A stretch of DNA of 7,450 nt, from positions 1-7,450 of the forward strand of contig JANNRW010000444.1 of the NCBI GenBank assembly GCA_031401815.1, in the 5' to 3' direction. The stretch comes from JANNRW01 sp031401815. Its GTDB lineage: Bacteria; Desulfobacterota; Desulfuromonadia; Geobacterales; DSM-12255. The notes beneath the pieces were generated by a model. It searched no databases. It worked only from the letters and a program-made list of their open reading frames with translations, and was not told where the DNA came from. The position numbers and the translations under genes were made by a program. Of the stretch, positions 1-6,368 are shown piece by piece. Every line of letters starts with the position of its first letter. Positions within the stretch are counted from its first letter, which is position 1.

Positions 1-130
1 GCCGCGAATCTACCACCCTTATCCAACAGAGCGCCTGCGCGTCAATACCTGAGGCAGGAGCCCTGTGCGGGAAAGCCGCCCGCAGGGATCTGTGCGGGGG
101 GTGCCGGGTAACCGGCATCTCTACCGCGAC
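1..130 (+). mobile_element. Group II intron, 3' end (domains V and VI), truncated by window edge
   Basis: The last part of a self-splicing retroelement. Domain V spans 58-90. It starts GAGCC, and its lower helix pairs 58-66 with 82-90 except for a G60/A88 mismatch. A two-base bulge (80-81) precedes an upper helix 67-70/76-79 capped by a GAAA-containing loop. This order of helix, bulge and loop is the diagnostic domain V fold. Domain VI follows at about 96-125: stem 102-107/112-117 with a GTAA tetraloop, a G/C-T lower stem, and an unpaired A at 123, eight bases from a 3' end in ...CGAC at 130, as expected for a branch-point A. Departures from consensus are the bulge CC instead of the usual AC, and A88 where a U normally wobble-pairs with the triad G. 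The copy may therefore be slightly decayed. Bases 1-57 should be domain IV or the tail of an intron-encoded protein; no maturase domain is readable there. Confidence 0.75.
58..90 (+). ncRNA. Group II intron domain V catalytic hairpin
   Basis: A 33-base hairpin that forms the catalytic core of the intron RNA. The catalytic-triad bases AGC fall at 59-61. The lower helix is closed by pairs G58-C90 to T66-G82, the two-base bulge is at 80-81, and a GC-rich upper helix carries the GAAA loop. The family is usually 34 bases; here the loop lacks one closing base. The G60/A88 opposition replaces the normal G-U wobble beside the catalytic metal site and could lower splicing activity. That consequence is inference. 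Confidence 0.72.
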
Positions 131-287
131 ACACGAGACATTATAATAAAATCAGCAAGTTATGAACATAAGTTGTCTCATGTCAAGGGCTGACTCCTTA
201 CGTGATTGGAGCATAGTCCGGATAAATGGCAAACGGAAATCTGATTTTGCTGTGGCATCTGATTTTCAATTCAAAGGCTACTCACGG
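131..287. other. Gene-free 3' exon flank of the intron
   Basis: This stretch is A/T-richer than the intron and has no open frame with coding character. It contains a short motif at 181-200 (tgtcaagggc followed by tgactcctta) whose reverse complement resembles the ggggtcag...cttgaca signature often seen at the edges of REP-type transposable remnants. A short inverted pair, gagaca 135-140 and tgtctc 174-179, is also present. No terminator with a T-run is evident downstream of the radical SAM gene that ends at 288. Confidence 0.4.
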
Positions 288-1997
288 CTAAACTGCCAGC
301 ACCCGCACCCTTTCCCCTGCCCCCCTGTTCAGATAGACAAAAGTAATGACGGTCTCATTCTCCTGCCAGGGTTTGCTGGAGTAGTTACGGCTGAATTTCG
401 AGGTAAAGGTGCGGAAGCTGGTTTCCCTGGAAAGTCCCAGCCGTTGCGCGATTTCTGGGTGTGAAGGAGCAGGGCAGGGGGGATGGTTTGCTGCTGGAGG
501 TGTGTCAAAAAAACCGGGAAGTCTGTTTCCGGGGTGGCCGCTCATGCAGTAGTCGAAGCGGAGAGCATCAAGAAGGGAGAACAACGATTTTGCTGACAGG
601 TTGTCCTGCAATAAAGTATTAAATGAGGCAAAGAGGCCGGTAATGTTGTTCGCAACAGGATGATTTGTCGCTGTTTCAGCGCTTAACACTGCTGTCAGCT
701 CTCCCATGTCGGCAAGCAGTTCGATAGTCGCGGCAAAACGGCCACTGTTGTAGAGTAGTTCAACTCTTTCGGCGATATTTTCGATATTACAGATCTCTGC
801 AAAACTGAGCCAAGGGGTGCGAAGGATCCGATAGGGGGGCGTTGCCGAAAAAGCGTAACCCTTTTCCTGCGCAACTTTTCGCATCGCAGTCCCTTTTAGC
901 ACCTTCAGAGGCTCGATCTGGATATGATCCGGTCTTGCTGCAAGAATTTGATCGAGCGAATCCAGAAAACCGCTAAAATCCTCCTCAGGCAGACCGGCAA
1001 CAAGATCAAGATGCAGAGTAACTCCGGTCTCTTCCTTTAGTTTGCGGATGTTTGCGAAGAGCCGACCTTGATCCGATCTTCTGCCGACACTTTCCAGTGT
1101 AGCAGTAACAGTGGACTGCACCCCGATTTCAAAGCGGAAAACACCCTTCGGAACAGTTGCCAGAAGAGCAATGTTTTCGTCGGTCAGCAAGTCGGCAGCA
1201 ATTTCAAAATGGAAACAGCTCCCCCGGTTATGTTCAAGAATATAATTCCAGATCAGATTAGCCCGCTCGGCGTCAAAATTAAAGGTTCTGTCCACCAGCT
1301 TGATTGTCTGCACACCCGCCTGCATCAACAAGAGAAGATCACTTTGAATCCGGGTCATTGAATAGGAACGTACTCCGGAATCAATGGATGAGATGCAGAA
1401 TGCGCAGCTGAAAGGGCAGCCCCTCGAGGTTTCAATGTAGACAAGCGGCTTGGTTGTATCAATCAGACCGGCGGCAACAGGGGAGGGGAGGGAGTCAAGA
1501 TCGGCAACCGGTTTTGCCGGGGTGGTGGTTATGATTTCGTCTCCACTGCGAAAGGTCAATCCGTTGATATTTTCCAGAAGTTCATCTGCAAGCCCTTTGC
1601 CTGTGTGAAGGGCAAGGAGTCGTGCAAGTTCGAGGAATGTTCCTTCCCCTTCGCCTCGAACAATGCAATCAACAGCCGGGTTGGCAGCAAGAAGTTCATG
1701 GCTGCCGTAGGAGACTTCTGGCCCGCCAAGGATGATGTAGATTGCCGAATTAACAAGCTTCAAGTCGCTGATCAGTTTCAGGGTTTGCTCGATATTCCAG
1801 ATATAGCAGGAGAAAGCGACGACGTCAGCGCCTTTAATAGCGAGTTTAGGGAGGATGGCTTCGATCCTCTCGTTTACGGAGTATTCCTGGATTGTCAGGT
1901 CAAGACCTGCAATATCGCTACAGGAGGCTGCCAGAGAAGGGAGCGCCAGTGAGGCGTGGCTGTAGCGGGAGTGGAGAGTGGCCAGAAGAAGCTTCAT
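288..1997 (-). CDS. Cobalamin-binding radical SAM protein, DUF4080 type
   Basis: A 569-residue cytoplasmic iron-sulfur enzyme of unknown substrate. Residues 1 to about 140 resemble a B12-binding Rossmann domain (the start MKLLLATLHSRYSHASLALP and the later ILGGPEVSYG and DCIVRGEGE motifs are typical). The radical SAM barrel follows with the [4Fe-4S] ligand motif CxxxCxxC at C194, C198 and C201 (within SRGCPFSCAFC). The C-terminal third, from about 400, matches the DUF4080 extension in layout and carries a proline-rich linker near the end. Family members use SAM and usually cobalamin for methylation or rearrangement; the reaction here cannot be read. The frame is open to 2048, but the ATG at 1997 is chosen because the B12 domain begins there and it sits 4 bases after the stop of the upstream flavoprotein, so the two are probably one operon. 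The upstream 17 codons overlap that gene. Confidence 0.88.
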   Translation of the reverse strand: MKLLLATLHSRYSHASLALPSLAASCSDIAGLDLTIQEYSVNERIEAILPKLAIKGADVVAFSCYIWNIEQTLKLISDLKLVNSAIYIILGGPEVSYGSHELLAANPAVDCIVRGEGEGTFLELARLLALHTGKGLADELLENINGLTFRSGDEIITTTPAKPVADLDSLPSPVAAGLIDTTKPLVYIETSRGCPFSCAFCISSIDSGVRSYSMTRIQSDLLLLMQAGVQTIKLVDRTFNFDAERANLIWNYILEHNRGSCFHFEIAADLLTDENIALLATVPKGVFRFEIGVQSTVTATLESVGRRSDQGRLFANIRKLKEETGVTLHLDLVAGLPEEDFSGFLDSLDQILAARPDHIQIEPLKVLKGTAMRKVAQEKGYAFSATPPYRILRTPWLSFAEICNIENIAERVELLYNSGRFAATIELLADMGELTAVLSAETATNHPVANNITGLFASFNTLLQDNLSAKSLFSLLDALRFDYCMSGHPGNRLPGFFDTPPAANHPPCPAPSHPEIAQRLGLSRETSFRTFTSKFSRNYSSKPWQENETVITFVYLNRGAGERVRVLAV

Positions 1998-2001
1998 CGG
2001 T

Positions 2002-3105
2002 CTACTTGACCAGTTTTGCTTTGATACCGGCGACAACGCCTGAAGCATCGTTGATGGCCGTATAGATCAGGTTCGGATGACGCTCTTCCTGTATAGAACC
2101 GCCACTGATTTTCATGAACGATGGCGAAATCGCACCGCCAATCGCATAAACCCCCTTGCGGGTTGTTTCGAAATCAGCAGTCAGCAGAAGCAGGCGATCC
2201 CCTTCCCGTGCTACAGAGCAGACCCCTTCAGTACAGGTAATGGTCTGAACACCCAGCTTGTCGTAAATAGGCAACGGCCCCTGGGTGCCGATGCAGGCAA
2301 TGACGTTCTGCATCGGAAAACTCATGGCGTGGTAGACTTCAATGCCGTCCGTCTGCTTGAAGTCATTGATTCTGATGACCAGACGATCCACCCCTTCGTC
2401 ATCCACCTCTCCTATTCTTGGCGTCGCTCCGGGCAGAAGGCGGATATTCCCACCCAAAAGAATTGCTTCCCCAAGCCTCTGGGCGGTCTCCTTGTTGACA
2501 TCGAACTTTTCCGAGATATGAGCCCAGTAGACAGGGTGGATATCGTTGGCCTCCCGCTTGGCTTCTAAAATCGAGATAATGACATCAGCCGCGCTGTTGC
2601 CACCGCCGATCACCAGTGTTCTGACGCCGACATACTTTTTGGGATCATCCACTGATTTGGCCACCATCTTGGCGTCCCCGTAGACATTAAGCTCTTTAGG
2701 AATGCTGCTGCCAAAGGCAAGAATTACCTTGCGGCCATTGAAGACCCCTTTGGATGTCTGCACTGCAAGACCATGACGGATATCCCTGATGTCCTCGAAC
2801 TTGACCTCGGTTGTTACATGCAGGTTCTCATGCTGGACAAAATGCTGCACGTACTGCACGTATTTTTCGACACTGACCGGTTTTTCCGGCGGTTGCAACT
2901 CCTCTACCAGAAAAGGATCCGGCTTGTCTTTCGGCTTGGAAGGGTAAACATTCTTGCCAGCCGGATAAGTGTTGGCGATCCCCTGAAAGACCCCCTGCCC
3001 CTGCTCCAGGAGGAGATAGTCAAGCCCTTCACGTTGGCAGATAACAGCCGCGGCAACCCCGGCAGGCCCGCCGCCGATTATGATTACGTCATGCAGATGA
3101 TCCAT
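2002..3105 (-). CDS. Thioredoxin-reductase-like FAD/NAD(P)-binding oxidoreductase
   Basis: A 367-residue cytoplasmic flavoprotein of the Pyr_redox_3 / YpdA-like group. The N-terminal FAD dinucleotide fold is seen as GGGPAG at residues 11-16, followed by an acidic E34 at the end of strand 2. A second dinucleotide fold for NAD(P)H is at 167-172 (GGGNSA). The C-terminal FAD contact is at 321-325 (AIGGA). Unlike true thioredoxin reductases there is no CxxC redox pair, so it cannot act by the standard disulfide relay; it may reduce a small molecule, a flavin or a ferredoxin-like partner. The start ATG is preceded by AAAGGAA six bases upstream, a good ribosome-binding site. It is the first gene of a two-gene operon with the radical SAM gene. 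A role supplying electrons to that enzyme is possible but is only inferred from adjacency. Confidence 0.87.
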   Translation of the reverse strand: MDHLHDVIIIGGGPAGVAAAVICQREGLDYLLLEQGQGVFQGIANTYPAGKNVYPSKPKDKPDPFLVEELQPPEKPVSVEKYVQYVQHFVQHENLHVTTEVKFEDIRDIRHGLAVQTSKGVFNGRKVILAFGSSIPKELNVYGDAKMVAKSVDDPKKYVGVRTLVIGGGNSAADVIISILEAKREANDIHPVYWAHISEKFDVNKETAQRLGEAILLGGNIRLLPGATPRIGEVDDEGVDRLVIRINDFKQTDGIEVYHAMSFPMQNVIACIGTQGPLPIYDKLGVQTITCTEGVCSVAREGDRLLLLTADFETTRKGVYAIGGAISPSFMKISGGSIQEERHPNLIYTAINDASGVVAGIKAKLVK

Positions 3106-3147
3106 GGTTAATTCCTTTCATGTTTGACAAAGCAGCTATTTAATAAC

Positions 3148-3176
3148 ATTTTGGGGGCAGGTTGTGAGGATGTCAA
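3148..3176 (-). promoter_or_regulatory. Candidate sigma-70 promoter for the flavoprotein-radical SAM operon
   Basis: Read on the minus strand, a perfect TTGACA (-35) lies at 3176-3171, followed after 17 bases by CAAAAT (-10, 4 of 6 consensus) at 3153-3148. Transcription would start near 3141, leaving a leader of about 35 bases with the AAAGGAA ribosome-binding site. The -10 is weak, so the call is moderate. Confidence 0.45.
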
Positions 3177-3203
3177 GCTGGTTGAGGATTGTCACAATTT
3201 CTA

Positions 3204-3232
3204 TTGAAAATAACCTATATTTAACCTATAAA
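3204..3232 (+). promoter_or_regulatory. Candidate promoter of the toxin-antitoxin operon, with direct-repeat operator
   Basis: TTGAAA (3204-3209), a 17-base spacer and TATAAA (3227-3232) form a near-consensus sigma-70 promoter. Two copies of the 9-mer taacctata (3211-3219 and 3222-3230) lie in the spacer and over the -10, 11 bases apart, about one helical turn. That is a plausible site for autorepression by the XRE antitoxin. The predicted start of transcription, about 7 bases past the -10, falls on or next to the toxin ATG at 3239, so the toxin mRNA may be leaderless. Repeat and promoter are seen directly; repression is inferred. Confidence 0.55.
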
Positions 3233-3238
3233 TAAACT

Positions 3239-3496
3239 ATGTACAACATTCAATGGCAAAGTAAAGCTTTGAAGCAGCTGGACAAAATTGGAGACCATGC
3301 CAGTCGTAAGGAGGTCATGAACGAATCTGCCAAACTTGCCGACTGGCCAAACGTAACAAATGTTAAAAAGCTGTCCAATCACAAATATGACTATCGTTCG
3401 CGGGTTGGCCGCTATCGACTGTTTTTTGACGTTGAAGACTTTGTAAGAATCATTCACATAGAAGAGGTGAAAAAACGCGATGATCGAACCTACTAG
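3239..3496 (+). CDS. RelE/HigB-type toxin of a type II toxin-antitoxin pair
   Basis: An 85-residue basic protein with the RelE/ParE fold pattern: an N-terminal strand (MYNIQWQSKALKQLDKI), two helices, then the strand-rich C-terminal half with LSNHKYDYRSRVGRYRLFFDV and a final IIHIEEVKKRDDRTY. The conserved R-x-G-x-Y-R segment and the terminal basic/tyrosine cluster are where RelE-family mRNA endonucleases keep functional residues. It presumably cleaves mRNA on the ribosome; a ParE-like gyrase poison is less likely but not excluded. The ATG at 3239 is forced, because the first strand begins there. No ribosome-binding site precedes it. It comes before its antitoxin (HigBA-style order) and overlaps it by 17 bases. 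Intact, typical length. Confidence 0.85.
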   Translation: MYNIQWQSKALKQLDKIGDHASRKEVMNESAKLADWPNVTNVKKLSNHKYDYRSRVGRYRLFFDVEDFVRIIHIEEVKKRDDRTY

Positions 3497-3845
3497 AATT
3501 CAGACAATTTATCAGGGTGGACAGCCCGCATTTGTTGTACTCCCCTTCAAGGATTTTGCGCGTGAGCATCCTGAAGAAGCTGAGGCAATCATGGGGATAA
3601 AACCATGGATCCCTGAAGCGGACGGGGTTCCCCATGCCGTTGTGTCTGCTCACATCGATCAGGAAATAAGCTACCTTCGTGCATGGCGTGAATATCTTGG
3701 CCTTACACAGGCAGAAGTGGCGGAAAAAGCCGGTATCACCCAGGCGTCACTATCCCAGATGGAGAGCGGAGAAAACAGGCTGCGCAAGGCTACACGGGTA
3801 AAGCTGGCAGCTGCAATGGGGTTGAGTCCGGAACAACTGGTTTGA
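3480..3845 (+). CDS. XRE-family helix-turn-helix antitoxin
   Basis: A 121-residue antitoxin and likely autorepressor. Residues 64-118 are a Cro/C1-type helix-turn-helix: LGLTQAEVAEKAGI forms the first two helices and ITQASLSQMESGENR the recognition helix and loop. The N-terminal part (residues 7-27, including GGQPAFVVLPFKDF) resembles the opening strand-turn-strand of Phd/YefM-type antitoxins and is the likely toxin-binding region; that resemblance is by eye. A ribosome-binding site, AGAGGTG, lies 10 bases upstream of the ATG, inside the toxin gene, so the antitoxin can be translated well even if the toxin start is poor. It probably binds the direct repeats at 3211-3230. It ends 69 bases from the convergent nuclease gene. 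Confidence 0.88.
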   Translation: MIEPTRIQTIYQGGQPAFVVLPFKDFAREHPEEAEAIMGIKPWIPEADGVPHAVVSAHIDQEISYLRAWREYLGLTQAEVAEKAGITQASLSQMESGENRLRKATRVKLAAAMGLSPEQLV

Positions 3846-3914
3846 ATTGCTGCCTTGGGATATCGCATACATCAAATAAAATACGGTCAAGGAAATAGCT
3901 GAATACGCTTCGTT

Positions 3915-5729
3915 TCATCCACTTAATCCCTTGATAAATTCACTGATGATCTGTTCGATACTTTCAATGTGCCGCTGAACCGGCCGCGCCCCTGCTTCCG
4001 GTATTAACGGCAGGGCACCGACACCCTCGTATCTACTCGCCGCATTGTGTGCAGGATAAACAACGGCACTTTCCCCAGGGTAGAGGATATAGGCACCAGT
4101 TACCCCTTTTATGGTCTCCCGGTAACAGTGCATCTTGTCGATATCTTCGTCCTTCCAGGAAAAACTCGATCCATCATCACTTTCACCATAAAATCCGCCC
4201 CGCTTACCTTTAAATTTTGCATCGAATATCAGAAGCTTGTCGCTTTTTTCAATCACGATATCGGGTCGGAAATTATGGGAGTAACTTCCGGTCGATCCGT
4301 CATGACCTTTAAAGCTATCTCCGGGCTCTTGCCCTGATGTCCCGCTGTATGTCCTGTTAAACCAGAGCGAAATGCCCCCTTCGTATTTTATGCAGAGACC
4401 AGGTTCTACAGCCTGTCCCAATGGGCTGTCGGATACGATGCCGGTGCATGATTTAATCTTCTGCAGATCGTCAAGTACCTCTTTAATCACAAAGAACGAC
4501 CAGTACTCAAACAGTGTCGGCGTATCCTTTGTCTCAAGCAGATTTTCAAAATCACCCTTATTGAAAAAGTCACACCTGGTGATTAATTGCAGCAGGGAAT
4601 AGAGTTGAAACAGTTGCCGATACCCCTCCCGCCTCTGTAGCACCTGTGAGCTTACCGGTATAAATGTCATGGTTCCAACGTCATGCCAAAATGGATCAGC
4701 CAGAAACGCGGCAATTTTTCTGGTCATTGTGTCGAGGTTTTCATCGATATCCGGATTGAGATAGCTTTGTTTATCGGATGTCAGAACATCCCGTAATCCG
4801 TGCAGTCGCCGCAAAATAGTTTGCAGGAAATATTTGACGAAGCGGTTTTCATTGGTATCTACGGTGAGGTGTTTTCTTTCCTCAATTGCTTCAGATGGGT
4901 AAAGATCTCTATTAGTCCGACTCCGACACATAACCCCATCCCCCTCCTGACCTCCCCCTTGAAGGGGGAGGAATGAAGTCAAAATCCCCTCCCCTTCAGG
5001 GGGAGGGTTAGGGTGGGGGTGGGTTAAAGGTTGAAATGCCGGAGTAGTATTAGTTCTATTGGTTATTTTCTGACCGAGATTGGTAGCGAGCAGAGGATGA
5101 CCGTTTTTCAGGGGAGCAAACCGGTCGGCGGCGGTAAACATATTGATCAGCATTGCCGGATTTGCATTGTAAACAGCGTCAATGGAGGAATGGCGAAACT
5201 CGCGGAACAGCCTGATATGCGGGTTTGCGAGAATCAGGGCAGAGATGGCATCAAGATTTGGCTTGGCATCCAGCAGGTATTTTTTAAAAAAAAGATACTC
5301 AATGTAGGCTATATCCTTCCCTGCCTTTTCCTTGCGATAATTCTGCCCGAGCGGAGTTGCAAAACTGAAGACCAGGTTGGAGAATTTGTCGGTGATGTAT
5401 GACAGCATCTCTTCGTAAAGAGCTTCAGTTATCTTCTTGCTTTCTACGCGGACACAGACCGGGCCGATACGGGTGCGTCCGACGGCGTTGCGAAAGGAAA
5501 TCTCGAATAGTTGGTCATTAAAACAACGCTGGTTGTATAAGCTTTTTTCACTCGGGAATGAATCAGGAATATCGCCATAGAATTTAACAAAGTAGGTTCG
5601 CCAATCTTGAAGGGTCAGAGTTTCCGCCAGATTCATTACTTCGACCACCTCATCCAAAGGAATCCTGGGGTCGTCAGCAACAGCCATATGCGCTTCAGGT
5701 GAATAGAATAGAATCGGCATTTTCCTCAC
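3915..5729 (-). CDS. DUF2357 / PD-(D/E)XK nuclease, McrC-like, with an in-frame repeat insertion
   Basis: A 604-residue putative nuclease subunit of an McrBC-like restriction system. The N-terminal half is DUF2357-like, including the conserved ERKHLTVDTNENRFVKYFL block around 284-302. The C-terminal half holds the PD-(D/E)XK core: E409 in the LFEYW helix, RPD at 488-490, and D503-A-K505 (LLIFDAKFKGK), followed by the helix MHCYRE (533-538). All expected catalytic residues are present. Residues about 228-273 come from a REP-type element (proline/glycine-rich PHPNPPPEGEG and LQGGGQEGDG), so the ancestral length would be 558. The frame may start at GTG 5729 or at ATG 5720; the latter has GAGG only 3 bases upstream, so the choice is uncertain. 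Its partner would be the McrB-like gene upstream on the same strand. Activity with the insertion is unknown; it falls in a linker ahead of the conserved block. Confidence 0.85.
   Translation of the reverse strand: MRKMPILFYSPEAHMAVADDPRIPLDEVVEVMNLAETLTLQDWRTYFVKFYGDIPDSFPSEKSLYNQRCFNDQLFEISFRNAVGRTRIGPVCVRVESKKITEALYEEMLSYITDKFSNLVFSFATPLGQNYRKEKAGKDIAYIEYLFFKKYLLDAKPNLDAISALILANPHIRLFREFRHSSIDAVYNANPAMLINMFTAADRFAPLKNGHPLLATNLGQKITNRTNTTPAFQPLTHPHPNPPPEGEGILTSFLPLQGGGQEGDGVMCRSRTNRDLYPSEAIEERKHLTVDTNENRFVKYFLQTILRRLHGLRDVLTSDKQSYLNPDIDENLDTMTRKIAAFLADPFWHDVGTMTFIPVSSQVLQRREGYRQLFQLYSLLQLITRCDFFNKGDFENLLETKDTPTLFEYWSFFVIKEVLDDLQKIKSCTGIVSDSPLGQAVEPGLCIKYEGGISLWFNRTYSGTSGQEPGDSFKGHDGSTGSYSHNFRPDIVIEKSDKLLIFDAKFKGKRGGFYGESDDGSSFSWKDEDIDKMHCYRETIKGVTGAYILYPGESAVVYPAHNAASRYEGVGALPLIPEAGARPVQRHIESIEQIISEFIKGLSG
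4910..5054. mobile_element. REPIN/MITE-like insertion with 7-bp target repeat inside the nuclease gene
   Basis: Two identical heptamers, tattagt (4910-4916 and 5048-5054), lie exactly 138 bases (46 codons) apart and look like a target-site duplication. Between them is a G/C-skewed inverted repeat: left arm 4932-4972 and right arm about 4985-5025 are imperfect reverse complements, and each arm has its own hairpin (9-bp stem 4951-4959/4963-4971; 8-bp stem 4987-4994/5000-5007). The ends next to the heptamers share actccg in inverted orientation (4920-4925; 5040-5045), perhaps a remnant terminal repeat. No transposase is encoded, so movement would depend on one elsewhere. Confidence 0.72.
4932..5025. 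repeat. Paired inverted REP hairpins (REPIN-like)
   Basis: A REP-REP inverted pair of about 94 bases, separated by a short A/T-rich centre (4973-4984). The outer segments AACCCC-ATCCCCC and the complement of the right-hand GGGTGGGGGTGGGTT match, so the whole element can fold into one cruciform or two separate hairpins. As DNA or mRNA it may pause polymerase or stabilise the transcript. Here it is read through as a proline/glycine-rich loop in the nuclease. Confidence 0.75.
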
Positions 5730-5756
5730 AGCGGAGTCTGTTTGGTCTTGATTTTA

Positions 5757-5796
5757 CTCCCTCCCATTCAAAGGGAGGGTCGGGGAGGGGATGGGG
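5757..5796. repeat. Orphan REP arm upstream of the nuclease gene
   Basis: A single copy of the same repeat family as the element inside the nuclease gene. A hairpin with a 7-bp stem (5759-5765 with 5773-5779) is followed by tcggggaggggatgggg. Its reverse complement reads ccccatcccctccccgac and aligns with the left arm at 4934-4952. It lies in the 118-base gap between the DUF2283 gene and the nuclease start. No second arm or target duplication is visible. It could slow transcription into the nuclease gene, which is inference. Confidence 0.65.
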
Positions 5797-5847
5797 TAGA
5801 TTGTGTGATTTCAGTTAATGCCCGTACCGGTTTCCCTCAGGGATGAA

Positions 5848-6105
5848 TCATCGGGCAACTGCAACTCCTGCCCGTTTTCTGGTTATCTGGCGAGGCAATG
5901 AAGCGGCAGGCAGCTTGAGCTCATACTGATACAGCGAACTCAGAGAGATTCGCGTTTTTGCGTCAAGTATTTCAATCCCCACGATTTCATCAGATGCCGT
6001 TGTATGCAGAACAACACCATTGGCAAGCTCCACACCACCATCCGGCTTGTGGCTGGAAAGCTGTATATATGCCACATCTACTTCCTGATCATAACTTACC
6101 TTCAT
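5848..6105 (-). CDS. DUF2283 family small protein
   Basis: An 85-residue soluble protein of unknown function. The family signature is clear: an N-terminal MKVSYDQEVDVAYIQL (YDxExDxxYI) strand pair, a variable middle with VELANGVVLH, then DEIVGIEILDAKTRIS, where GIEIL is the conserved core. The tail after about residue 65 is basic and low in complexity (RQITRKRAGVAVAR), extending past the usual 60-70 residue domain. The ATG overlaps the TGA of the upstream DUF4258 gene (ATGA), with GGGAGG four bases before it, so the two are translationally coupled. DUF4258-DUF2283 pairs are a known arrangement, sometimes suspected of toxin-antitoxin-like behaviour; that role is not shown here. Confidence 0.85.
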   Translation of the reverse strand: MKVSYDQEVDVAYIQLSSHKPDGGVELANGVVLHTTASDEIVGIEILDAKTRISLSSLYQYELKLPAASLPRQITRKRAGVAVAR

Positions 6106-6347
6106 ATTGCCTCCCGTTTCTTCTTCAGCGGATACACTGTGACTACAAGAATATCATTATCTATCCGAAAATATACAGCTTTCAGAGGGTATCCTGAATA
6201 TTTGTTTTCAAATCTTTTAATTGCAATGACGTTGTCACCATCAGATTGCGTTTGTTCCGGATGAAGGATAGTATTCTCAATATCTGCCAGCTCAATGCCA
6301 TACAGCTACATGCGGCTCCTGGCATGACGAGAAAATCGAATATTCAT
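6102..6347 (-). pseudogene. DUF4258 family small gene interrupted by an in-frame TAG
   Basis: An 81-codon frame encoding a DUF4258-like protein, short and normally RelE-fold-like. It opens MNIRFSRHARSRM, hits TAG at codon 14 (6308-6306), and continues in the same frame as LYGIELADIENTILHPEQ, then the core KRFENKYSGYPLKAVYFRID and NDILVVTVYPLKKKREAI before TGA. The stop falls at the HAxxRM-x-x-x-GI motif of the family, where K, R or E is usual, so a single substitution would explain it. GGGAGA six bases before the ATG supports the start. Sequence on both sides of the stop is well preserved, so the lesion is recent, a sequencing error, or suppressed. No ATG, GTG or TTG start follows closely. 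Confidence 0.75.
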
Positions 6348-6368
6348 CAGTCTCTCCCGATCAGTTTC

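Noticed and set aside
162..464. Plus-strand open frame of 100 codons at the left side
   Set aside because: It overlaps the 3' end of the radical SAM gene on the opposite strand, has no domain resemblance, and its first part lies in the intergenic flank.
1998..2048. Upstream 17-codon extension of the radical SAM protein
   Set aside because: It would overlap the flavoprotein gene and precedes the natural start of the B12-binding domain.
2077..2568. Plus-strand open frame of 163 codons
   Set aside because: Entirely antisense to the clear flavoprotein gene, with no recognisable motif.
3846..3914. Bidirectional terminator between the convergent antitoxin and nuclease genes
   Set aside because: No stem with a T-run on either strand could be found in this 69-base gap.
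4932..5025. CRISPR-like or terminator reading of the G/C-rich repeats
   Set aside because: Only two inverted units with no regular spacers, and inside an open coding frame; no T-run follows either hairpin.
5958..6264. Two overlapping plus-strand frames opposite DUF2283/DUF4258
   Set aside because: The minus-strand frames carry family signatures and ribosome-binding sites; these plus-strand frames carry none.
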